A stretch of DNA of 6,388 nucleotides from SHLQ01 sp964610745 (lineage in GTDB: Bacteria > Actinomycetota > Acidimicrobiia > Acidimicrobiales > SHLQ01), in assembly GCA_964610745.1 (NCBI GenBank), contig CAZSYL010000101.1, positions 1-6,388 on the forward strand. Reading direction: 5' to 3'. The notes below the pieces were generated by a model. It saw nothing but the letters and a program-made list of their open reading frames with translations. It was not told the origin of the DNA and searched no databases. Numbering within the stretch: position 1 is the first letter of the stretch; the number at the start of each line of letters is the position of its first letter. Below are positions 1 to 5,713 of this stretch, piece after piece. The translations under genes were made by a program, and so were the position numbers.

Positions 1-553
1 CCATGACCGGTGGTGCGGGGAGTTCTTCGACCGGCGCGGGGTCAGCCGGTTCGTCCTCCGCCTCAGCGACGTCATCGACGGTGATGAAGCTTGCACTCGC
101 GGCGAGCTCGGGGGAAACCACGAACTCGTCCGGGTTGGGGTTGTCGAGGTCCATGACCTCCGGCAGGGGTTCGAGTGCGGGGAAGTCACGATCGGTGTCG
201 AAGGACGCTCTGCTGCGCAGGAGTTCGCGGATTGAGGTTGTATCGATCTCGAGCGGGGGCAACATTTGAGGTAGTTCAGAACTTTGGTCCTCGACCGCCG
301 TCGGCTCTGCTCGTTCCTCGGTGTCCGTCGAGTTTGTCTCCTCTTGGCGCTCCTCGTCCTGCTCGGTTTCGAGTGACGATGTGCTCGTTGGAGGCGAATC
401 AGCGACTTGGTTGGCAGGCGGGGTGGAGGAAGACGATTGGGGCTTGGGCGCGCCAGACCGGTCCGCTCGATCGCGGACAGACATTGCGTCGGGCGCAACC
501 TCGCGAAGAACCGTCTCGAAAGACGGCCACTCCGTGTGCTCCTCTTGCGGCAT
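1..553 (-). CDS. N-terminal part of an acidic, low-complexity protein (partial, runs off left edge)
   Basis: This minus-strand reading frame starts at ATG 553-551 and stays open for 184 codons to the window edge, so the C-terminus is missing. The start is supported by a Shine-Dalgarno-like GGGGAAG (562-568 on the plus strand, read in reverse) 8 nt upstream. The protein begins MPQEEHTEWPSFETVLREV. Residues about 35-95 are rich in Ser, Thr, Pro, Glu and Gln, and a second acidic stretch lies at about 160-180 (AEAEDEPADPAPVEELP). A short amphipathic segment (SIRELLRSR) lies near residues 107-115. There is no signal peptide or membrane helix in the visible part. The composition suggests a disordered N-terminal region ahead of a folded domain outside the window. 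I do not recognise the family. The open frame, start signal and divergent arrangement with the next gene make it likely to be real. Confidence 0.72.
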   Translation of the reverse strand, partial: MPQEEHTEWPSFETVLREVAPDAMSVRDRADRSGAPKPQSSSSTPPANQVADSPPTSTSSLETEQDEERQEETNSTDTEERAEPTAVEDQSSELPQMLPPLEIDTTSIRELLRSRASFDTDRDFPALEPLPEVMDLDNPNPDEFVVSPELAASASFITVDDVAEAEDEPADPAPVEELPAPPVM

Positions 554-722
554 TCCTTAAACTTCCCCGTCTCAAAACTCGGTGAAACGCGGCCAATTGG
601 CCGTGTGGAGATCCATCGGCTTCCCGGTGGAGAAAGTGAGTCCGTTCAATCCCAATTGTCCCCAAAAGAATTTAGAAGATGGCCCGCTATTAATCCGGTC
701 GCCTTCCTGCCGATGGTTAGCC
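554..722. promoter_or_regulatory. Divergent intergenic region between the acidic protein and the coiled-coil gene
   Basis: These 169 bp separate two outward-facing genes and should hold both promoters. Apart from the inverted repeat at 587-606, I see no convincing -35/-10 pair. The frame of the rightward gene stays open back to GTG 582, but codons in this part are AT-rich and unlike the rest (TTA, CTA, AGA) and the translation looks non-coding. Confidence 0.5.
587..606. promoter_or_regulatory. Inverted repeat, possible operator
   Basis: The core CGGCCAATTGGCCG (590-603) is a perfect 14-bp palindrome. Allowing one G/T mismatch, the symmetry extends to 20 bp (587-606). It lies 33 bp upstream of the ATG of the leftward gene and in the spacer shared with the rightward gene, a usual place for a dimeric repressor or activator site. 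A second CCAATTG occurs at 652-658. The binding protein is unknown, and operator function is inferred from symmetry and position only. Confidence 0.4.
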
Positions 723-1133
723 GTGGTACTTGCAATACAAAGTGAAACTCAGGACGAGAAAATCGCTCGCCTGGAAGCAGAAGTAGCAGCCGAACGCGCC
801 CGCGCGGACGCCGCTGAAGCGCAGCTGCAACAAGTACAGATTGCTGTTCGTGCGTACAAGCAGAAGCAAGAGCTTGTCGCTCGGGCACGCAAGGCGCGAG
901 AAGCCCGAGCGCGTGCGGTCAAAGCCCAGTCAGGATCAGCAGAGGTCCAGGCGTCACCGGCGCCGGCCCATGTCGCGGAGCCCGCTGGGCAGCCTCCCCG
1001 GTCTGAGATGGTCTCGTCTGGCGTAGAAGAGGCCTGGGAAGACCCAGACCCAACATTGGATGACCGACTTACGAAGTACCTCGAGAGCACGTTCGAACCC
1101 GATCGATCCCGCGACTGGATGTTGAAGGGTTAA
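723..1133 (+). CDS. Small coiled-coil protein of unknown function
   Basis: With the GTG start at 723 this is a 136-residue protein ending in TAA. Residues about 8-68 are Ala/Glu/Arg/Gln-rich with heptad-like spacing (KIARLEAEVAAERARADAAE) and should form a long coiled coil. Its second half is strongly basic (ARARKAREARARAVKAQ). A Pro/Ala linker follows at about 74-95, then an acidic C-terminal tail with a compact end (DDRLTKYLESTF, then DRSRDWMLKG) that may be a conserved binding motif. There is no membrane helix or signal peptide. The frame is open back to GTG 582, but the 582-722 part has atypical codons, so the shorter form is preferred. Neither start has a good ribosome-binding site, so leaderless translation is possible. 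I do not recognise the family; a scaffold, polymer-binding or DNA-associated role would be a guess. It converges on the FAS1-OmpA gene with a 4-nt gap. Confidence 0.68.
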   Translation: MVLAIQSETQDEKIARLEAEVAAERARADAAEAQLQQVQIAVRAYKQKQELVARARKAREARARAVKAQSGSAEVQASPAPAHVAEPAGQPPRSEMVSSGVEEAWEDPDPTLDDRLTKYLESTFEPDRSRDWMLKG

Positions 1134-1137
1134 CGCT

Positions 1138-3372
1138 TCAGCCGAAGACGAACTCGATGCGGCGACTCGCATCCTTGTCTTCAACGCCGTCGACAAGGAC
1201 AGGATCGGTCTCGCCAAAGCCGACAGCAACAAGTCGATCTGCGTCGATGCCACCGGCGATCAGAAAGTCACGAACCGCGTTCGCTCGTCGCTCGGACAGA
1301 GCCAGGTTGGCGTCGGCTTCCCCATCGGTATCGGTGTGGCCCTCGATCGTGACCTGTAGCTCCGGCATTTCTTCGAGAAACTCGAGCGCTCGACCGAGCT
1401 CTGTTTGGCCTGCTGGAGTAATGGTCGCGGAGATGACCTCGAACTGGATCGTCTCTAGTTCAAGAATCTGATTGATCGTGGGCGGTTCCAGAATCGAATC
1501 GATCAAAAAGACTGAGCCGTTCGAGGTTTCCACAGGCTCACCGAGCGGGACCCCGTTGATGAGCGTCTGACCGCCGACCTCCGAGACGAGCAGCGGAAGG
1601 CCGTTCTGCGCGATGACTTGGCCGTTGGCGAGCTCGGCCAGCGACTCGGGTGAGTGCTGCCCTTCAACGAGGTGGTAGCCGACAAGTGCTTCCAACCGTC
1701 CATCCTCACCCTGAAGATCGGCTAGGTCGTCAGCGGTGAGTTCAGAGACGGCGGCGCTCGATGGCGCAAAGACCGTGAACAGGCCATCGCTGGGGTCGGC
1801 GTCGTCGAGTAGCGAAATCAGTCCGGCCTGACCAGCGAGAGACGCAAAGGGAGCGGTGTTTTCATCATTGGACAAGACCTCCCATGCGGTCGGCGCGGCC
1901 CCGACAGCCTCAGGTTCGGCCACTGCGGGATCGTCTTCGGGGGCGCCAGCGTCGGCATCGTCTGATGCGCTATCGGATGGTGGGTTTTCGGTTTCGGCGA
2001 GAACCTCGGTCTCGGCCTCGTCGCCCGGTCCCGCGTTATCGATTTCCTCGGGGGTTCCCTGGTCATCTGTTTGCAACTCGGCGGACTCATCGCCTGCTGC
2101 GACGTCGGTATCGCTGTCCCCTCTGAAGGCGAAGAGAAGCGCAAACACTCCAACGATGGCGAGAAGGAATACCGCAGCTGAGCCGATGGCCACATAGTTC
2201 GGCGGGTCGTCGTCTTTGCGCGAGAAGAGCGGTGAGAGCTCCTCTTCGGTCGTCGAGGGGTCGATCGGGGCGAACTGATCGATGGGATCGTTCTCCGATG
2301 CGCTGCGAGCGGGAGTCGGATCGGCCGATGGGCGCCCAAAGATTGCAGTCTCTGGGTCGACCTCCGCTCCCTTCGCTTGGGACTGGGGCTTACCTTCCGG
2401 TGTGCCGATGAGCTCAGGAAACGAAATTTCCTCGCGTGAGATCGACAGCGGCTCATCGAGGATGGCGCTCGCAGCGGCAAGTTCGGCTTCGGCAGTGGCC
2501 TGTGCATCGTTTTGAGCTTCGCCAACCTGTTCAGGACGCCATCCGGCAGCCGATGCAAGGGCAGCGTCTCGTTGCGCCGACTCCTTGGGAGGGTGAGCCT
2601 CAGTTTCTTCTTGAGCCGCCCTCAACGATTCCTTTGCGCGGCTTGCCAACACGCTCAACCGATGTCCGGCATCGTCTTGGTCGGCAGTGTTAAGCACATG
2701 GCTCGTGCCATCGAAGAGCGCAGCGTTCGTAGTGGCGAGCTCGTCGTCCGTGATACCGCTGTCGGTGGTGTCGTCGTCGGTGATGCCGTCGTCAGTGGTA
2801 CTGCTGTCTGAGATGGGCGAGTCATCGGTCGGAGAATCGACGGTTGGCGGCTCGGTTGGGTCAGCTCGATCGGTTCGGTCGAACAGTGCCACGACCGGCG
2901 AACTCTCGTCGAGCTCGCTCGTCGTCTGCGGCTCCTGCGCCTCGGCAATGTCGGCGGAGGTGTCGATGTTTGTGTCGAGGTCTGTGTCGGTGTCGACAAC
3001 CTCAGCGTCCTCGACCACATCGGTGGTTTCGACAACCTCGGCGGTGTCATCAAGCTGGTCGTCCGTCTCGTCGGAATCGTCGGTCTCGTCTGTCTCGTCT
3101 GTGTCTTCAACGAGGTCGTCGATTGCTTCGTCAAGGCTCGACTCGGGTTCGAGATCTGTTTCCGCTGCCTCTGGTGGTTCGTCGGCGGTCGCAATCTCGT
3201 TCGTTTCGAGCTTGGGAGCATCGCCGGAAACGGCCGTCCGGAGGGCAGACGCAGGGTCACTATCAGTCGCCGTCTGCACGACGCCCGTTGCGTTCTGAAC
3301 CCGTTCGAGCATCTCTTTCGCGCGGCGTGCGAGGAGATCGATATCAGGGCTTGCCGTGTCTGTTTCACTCAT
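1138..3372 (-). CDS. Single-pass membrane protein with acidic cytoplasmic tail, FAS1 domain and OmpA-like peptidoglycan-binding domain
   Basis: From ATG 3372 this is 744 residues, ending in TGA. A TTG 13 codons upstream (3411) is open, but ATG followed by SETDTASPDIDLLARRAKEM is the better start. Residues 1-392 are cytoplasmic by inference: very acidic and Thr/Ser-rich, with DET and TDD runs at about 85-225. A short helix motif occurs twice, LLARRAKEMLERVQ (13-26) and VLASRAKESLRAAQ (about 241-254). One membrane helix lies at about 393-416 (YVAIGSAAVFLLAIVGVFAL), preceded by SRK. An acidic linker then leads to a FAS1 (fasciclin) domain at about 496-632, with FTVFAPSSAAV, ALVGYHLVEG and SVFLIDSILEPP. 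The OmpA C-terminal domain (about 634-744) has GHTDTDG...N..LS.RRA. D681 and R696 match the spacing of the diaminopimelate-contacting Asp/Arg pair of Acinetobacter OmpA. The likely role is tethering the membrane to peptidoglycan, with FAS1 mediating adhesion. No Shine-Dalgarno is evident. Confidence 0.9.
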   Translation of the reverse strand: MSETDTASPDIDLLARRAKEMLERVQNATGVVQTATDSDPASALRTAVSGDAPKLETNEIATADEPPEAAETDLEPESSLDEAIDDLVEDTDETDETDDSDETDDQLDDTAEVVETTDVVEDAEVVDTDTDLDTNIDTSADIAEAQEPQTTSELDESSPVVALFDRTDRADPTEPPTVDSPTDDSPISDSSTTDDGITDDDTTDSGITDDELATTNAALFDGTSHVLNTADQDDAGHRLSVLASRAKESLRAAQEETEAHPPKESAQRDAALASAAGWRPEQVGEAQNDAQATAEAELAAASAILDEPLSISREEISFPELIGTPEGKPQSQAKGAEVDPETAIFGRPSADPTPARSASENDPIDQFAPIDPSTTEEELSPLFSRKDDDPPNYVAIGSAAVFLLAIVGVFALLFAFRGDSDTDVAAGDESAELQTDDQGTPEEIDNAGPGDEAETEVLAETENPPSDSASDDADAGAPEDDPAVAEPEAVGAAPTAWEVLSNDENTAPFASLAGQAGLISLLDDADPSDGLFTVFAPSSAAVSELTADDLADLQGEDGRLEALVGYHLVEGQHSPESLAELANGQVIAQNGLPLLVSEVGGQTLINGVPLGEPVETSNGSVFLIDSILEPPTINQILELETIQFEVISATITPAGQTELGRALEFLEEMPELQVTIEGHTDTDGEADANLALSERRANAVRDFLIAGGIDADRLVAVGFGETDPVLVDGVEDKDASRRIEFVFG
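3083..3100. repeat. 9-bp tandem repeat in the acidic region of the FAS1-OmpA gene
   Basis: GTCTCGTCT is present twice head to tail, and related GTCTCGTC copies lie just upstream. On the minus strand it encodes the Asp-Glu-Thr repeats of the acidic tail. The wider 2737-3130 stretch is also built from degenerate Asp/Thr/Ser codon repeats. Such tracts tend to change length by replication slippage, so the tail length may vary between strains. Confidence 0.55.
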
Positions 3373-3482
3373 TGCGTACTGCCCGCGGAGACTAGGGGGT
3401 TCATCCGACAAACGCGACGCTAGTCCAGTGGCGCGCCCAGATGGTTGAACCTCGCGCCGACTTGCTCACGCTCGGTGACCGT

Positions 3483-3494
3483 GATTTCGAAATC
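3483..3494. promoter_or_regulatory. Palindrome in divergent spacer, weak operator candidate
   Basis: GATTTCGAAATC is a perfect 12-bp palindrome almost exactly midway between the two divergent start codons (110 bp from each). The position suits a shared operator for the FAS1-OmpA and acyl-CoA synthetase genes. A 12-bp palindrome is only modest evidence. Confidence 0.25.
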
Positions 3495-3581
3495 GATACG
3501 CCGTGCTCGCGGCAGTATCGGTGGTCGGCCAAAAAGTCGTGTTCTGTGAGGGTGGTCTACTATCGATATGGGGCTCAAGAC

Positions 3582-3589
3582 GGGGGAAG
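3582..3589 (+). promoter_or_regulatory. Ribosome binding site fixing the start of the acyl-CoA synthetase
   Basis: The purine tract GGGGGAAG ends 4 nt before ATG 3594, with the anti-SD-like GGGGGA about 6 nt away. It favours this ATG over the in-frame ATG at 3441, whose extra 51 residues have no family resemblance. Confidence 0.65.
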
Positions 3590-3593
3590 ACAT

Positions 3594-5231
3594 ATGGCTT
3601 TGGCTATCGATGCAGGTGCAACCGATGTTCCGTTGCTCGACCAGACGATTGGCGACAACCTTGAAGAAACGGTCCGCCGTTTTGGCGATCGGGAAGCCTT
3701 GGTCGTCGACCATCAAGGCATTCGACAGACGTGGGCAGAGTTCAACAAATCCGTTGATGCAGTGGCCAAGGGATTGATCGCGTACGGCGTCGAGAAGGGT
3801 GACCGGGTTGGGATGTGGAGTCCCAACTACGCCGAGTGGATCTACGTGCAGTTCGCCACGGCGAAAGTCGGAGCGATACAGGTCAACGTCAACCCCGCGT
3901 ACCGCACGAACGAACTCGAATACGCACTTAACCAGTCGGGCGCCAAGCTCCTCGTCACCCGAACCGAGTACCTCTCATCGCCCTATCGCGACATGGTCGA
4001 CGCCGTGAGGGACAAGTGTGGCGAATTAGAGCGAGTGGTCTACTTCGATACCGATGATTGGGCCGAGCTGATCGCCGCTGGCGAAGGTGTGTCCGACGAG
4101 CAGCTCCGCGCCCGCATGGACTCGCTCGACCACTCAGACGACATCAACATCCAGTACACGTCGGGCACTACGGGGTTTCCGAAGGGAGCGACGCTCAGCC
4201 ATAGCGCCATCCTGAACGACGCCAGGTTTGTCGGCATGATGTGTGACTATGACGAGACCGATCGGGTGGCTATTCCGGTGCCCTTCTATCACTGCTTTGG
4301 CATGGTGATGGGAAACCTGTCGTGTGCGGTCTTCGGTGCCGCCATGGTGATCCCGTGCCCAACGTTTGATCCAGGCGCAGTGCTCCGGGTAATCGAAGCC
4401 GAGCGTTGCACGTCTCTTTATGGCGTGCCGACGATGTTCATTGCTGAGCTCGGTCATCCCGACCTTCCATCGCTCGATCTTTCTTCATTGCGAACGGGGA
4501 TCATGGCTGGTTCACCGTGCCCGATCGAGGTCATGCGCCAGGTCATTGACGACATGAACATGAGCGAGGTCACGATCGCGTATGGACAGACCGAGACGTC
4601 TCCGGTGTCGACCCAGACACGGACGACCGATTCGGTTGAGGCGCGGGTTACCACGGTTGGTCAGGTGCTTCCTCACGTCGAGTCGAAGATCGTTGATCCG
4701 CTGACAGGAGAGACGGTCGAGCGTGGAGTCGAGGGCGAGTACTGCACCCGCGGGTTTCACGTGATGAACGGCTACTGGAACGATCCGGACAAAACAGCCG
4801 AGGCAATCGACGACGAAGGCTGGATGCACTCGGGCGACCTCGCGACCATGGACGAGAACGGCTATGTCAACATCGTGGGCCGGATCAAGGACCTGATCAT
4901 CCGCGGTGGCGAGAACGTGTACCCCCGTGAGATCGAGGAATTTCTATACACACATCCCGACATCGTCGACGCTCAGGTGATCGGTGTGCCCGACTCGAAG
5001 TACGGCGAAGAGATCATGGCCTGGGTTAAGGCCGCCGATGGCATAGAGCTCACCGAAGACGATGTGCTGGACTTCTGTCGCGGGCAGATCGCACACTTTA
5101 AGGTGCCGCGCTACATCTCATTCGTGAACGAATTCCCAATGACGGTCACCGGCAAGGTTCGCAAGGCGGAGATGCGAGAGAAGTCAATTGCTGACCTTGG
5201 ACTACAGGGCGAACAATCCGAGACCGCCTAG
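3594..5231 (+). CDS. AMP-forming fatty acyl-CoA synthetase (ACSF2/FadD-like)
   Basis: This 545-residue cytoplasmic enzyme should activate a fatty acid with ATP to an acyl-adenylate and then transfer it to CoA, feeding beta-oxidation or lipid synthesis. The ANL-superfamily motifs are complete. The P-loop-like YTSGTTGFPKG spans 188-198. The adenine/acyl motif YGQTETSP starts at 330. WMHSGDL at 410-416 has the ribose-binding Asp415. The hinge region GRIKDLIIRGGENVYPREIE includes R430. The C-terminal catalytic lysine is K521 in TGKVRK. The N-terminus (DVPLLDQTIGDNLEETVRRF) and the stretch after the QTE motif (VTTVGQVLPHVESKI) resemble the medium-chain ACSF2 group, so a medium- or long-chain substrate is likely but cannot be read from sequence. 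Length is normal for the family. It has its own upstream region and no operon partner. Its TAG stop overlaps the stop of the convergent zinc-ribbon gene. Confidence 0.95.
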   Translation: MALAIDAGATDVPLLDQTIGDNLEETVRRFGDREALVVDHQGIRQTWAEFNKSVDAVAKGLIAYGVEKGDRVGMWSPNYAEWIYVQFATAKVGAIQVNVNPAYRTNELEYALNQSGAKLLVTRTEYLSSPYRDMVDAVRDKCGELERVVYFDTDDWAELIAAGEGVSDEQLRARMDSLDHSDDINIQYTSGTTGFPKGATLSHSAILNDARFVGMMCDYDETDRVAIPVPFYHCFGMVMGNLSCAVFGAAMVIPCPTFDPGAVLRVIEAERCTSLYGVPTMFIAELGHPDLPSLDLSSLRTGIMAGSPCPIEVMRQVIDDMNMSEVTIAYGQTETSPVSTQTRTTDSVEARVTTVGQVLPHVESKIVDPLTGETVERGVEGEYCTRGFHVMNGYWNDPDKTAEAIDDEGWMHSGDLATMDENGYVNIVGRIKDLIIRGGENVYPREIEEFLYTHPDIVDAQVIGVPDSKYGEEIMAWVKAADGIELTEDDVLDFCRGQIAHFKVPRYISFVNEFPMTVTGKVRKAEMREKSIADLGLQGEQSETA

Positions 5232-5235
5232 GCGG
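5224..5235. other. Palindrome containing both convergent stop codons
   Basis: CCGCCTAGGCGG is a perfect 12-bp palindrome. Its central CTAG (5228-5231) supplies the TAG stop of the acyl-CoA synthetase on the plus strand and the TAG stop of the zinc-ribbon gene on the minus strand, each preceded by a GCC alanine codon. The genes overlap by 4 nt, leaving no room for a terminator between them. As RNA the palindrome gives only a short stem without a U-tract, so it is not called a terminator. Confidence 0.8.
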
Positions 5236-5557
5236 CTAGTTCGCTTACAGCCTGTTCGAAGCGAGTGTCGTCTTCGAGGAGCTTGCAGAACGTGTCCACA
5301 TCGTCAGCGGTGAGTACAACGCCATCGTCGATCGGACCCTTTGGGGTCACCGACCAGAAGTCGATAGCGACGCCGATCGACTCGAGGGCGTCGAGCACCC
5401 GGTCATCACACGGTTTCACGATCGCATCGGCACAGTCAGGGCAGACAAACTCGTACTCGGCTTCATGAGTTTCGACACAGAATCGCGCCTGAACCCGTAG
5501 TGAGGAGACCTCCTGGTCACCACATGACGTACACGTAACTTTGATTCTGTTGCCCAC
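5228..5557 (-). CDS. Small zinc-ribbon protein of unknown function
   Basis: Read from GTG 5557, this is a 109-residue protein ending in TAG. Two CxxC pairs (C9-T-S-C12 and C39-P-D-C42) about 27 residues apart form a probable zinc ribbon; a further Cys (C27) lies between them. The C-terminal half (LTADDVDTFCKLLEDDTRF) is acidic and helical. The layout of an N-terminal CxxC, a second CPxC, VKP and a C-terminal LEDD segment resembles small uncharacterised zinc-ribbon proteins of actinobacteria; this is from memory, not a search. The frame is open to ATG 5674 and includes ATG 5641, but those 39 extra residues look non-coding and cover the spacer dyads. GTG 5557 starts just before the first CxxC, as expected, although it lacks a clear ribosome-binding site. 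It is divergent to the selenoprotein gene. A role in nucleic-acid or protein binding is possible. Confidence 0.7.
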   Translation of the reverse strand: MGNRIKVTCTSCGDQEVSSLRVQARFCVETHEAEYEFVCPDCADAIVKPCDDRVLDALESIGVAIDFWSVTPKGPIDDGVVLTADDVDTFCKLLEDDTRFEQAVSELAA

Positions 5558-5582
5558 GATTGCGTGATCGGCAGGGGCTAAC

Positions 5583-5611
5583 CAAATTTGAGCAAATCGG
5601 CAGAATTTGCT
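5583..5611. promoter_or_regulatory. AT-rich dyads in the zinc-ribbon/selenoprotein spacer, possible operator
   Basis: An 8-bp palindrome CAAATTTG (5583-5590) abuts a 21-bp inverted repeat, AGCAAAT and ATTTGCT (5591-5597 and 5605-5611) around a 7-nt centre. The block lies 26 bp from the GTG of the zinc-ribbon gene and about 100 bp upstream of the selenoprotein ATG. It is notably AT-rich against its surroundings. It could be a regulator site or part of a promoter; no factor can be named. Confidence 0.38.
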
Positions 5612-5654
5612 TATCCAACTACCGGTAGAGGCCCGCTTCATCGAGGCAGAACCG

Positions 5655-5684
5655 TTCGACCAAAGATCTGACATTATGTAGGAT
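5655..5684 (+). promoter_or_regulatory. Possible promoter of the selenoprotein gene
   Basis: A -10-like TAGGAT (5679-5684) lies 18 nt after a weak -35-like TTCGAC (5655-5660). Transcription from about 5690 would leave a short leader containing only the ribosome-binding site. The -35 match is poor, so this is tentative. Confidence 0.3.
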
Positions 5685-5700
5685 GAGCGAACCTAGAGCC

Positions 5701-5706
5701 AAGGAG
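5701..5706 (+). promoter_or_regulatory. Strong Shine-Dalgarno of the selenoprotein gene
   Basis: AAGGAG sits 7 nt before ATG 5714. It is the best ribosome-binding site in the window. It shows that translation starts at 5714, upstream of the in-frame TGA, and that the segment before the TGA is a real translated N-terminus. Confidence 0.85.
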
Positions 5707-5713
5707 CGCCCGA

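Larger units (their letters stand above)
3373..3593. promoter_or_regulatory. Divergent intergenic region between FAS1-OmpA and acyl-CoA synthetase genes
   Basis: These 221 bp separate two outward-facing genes and should carry both promoters. Frames extend into it from both sides (TTG 3411 leftward, ATG 3441 rightward), but neither extension resembles the protein families concerned. It contains the 12-bp palindrome at 3483-3494. A TACTAT at 3558-3563 could be a -10 element for the rightward gene, but no good -35 accompanies it. Confidence 0.45.

Noticed and set aside
175..745. Plus-strand ORFs and a minus-strand ORF (399-665) over the left region
   Set aside because: They overlap the acidic minus-strand frame 1-553, have Arg/Ser-rich shadow composition and no start signals.
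1134..1150. Small CTTC-AGCC-GAAG hairpin at the convergent junction as a terminator
   Set aside because: Only 4 bp of stem and no U-tract on either strand.
2687..3298. 203-residue Ser/Val-rich plus-strand ORF
   Set aside because: It is the antisense shadow of the Asp/Thr-rich repeats (GAC/GAG read as GTC/CTC) of the FAS1-OmpA gene; the low complexity is mirrored.
2655..3368. 237-residue minus-strand ORF rich in Arg/Thr/Pro
   Set aside because: Out-of-frame shadow within the FAS1-OmpA gene; composition is the frame-shifted image of the repeats, with no domain.
3373..3411. TTG start at 3411 for the FAS1-OmpA gene
   Set aside because: Adds 13 residues without support; an ATG lies at 3372 and no ribosome-binding site favours TTG.
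3441..3593. 51-residue N-terminal extension of the acyl-CoA synthetase from ATG 3441
   Set aside because: No resemblance to the family, and a good Shine-Dalgarno supports ATG 3594, where the family-like N-terminus begins.
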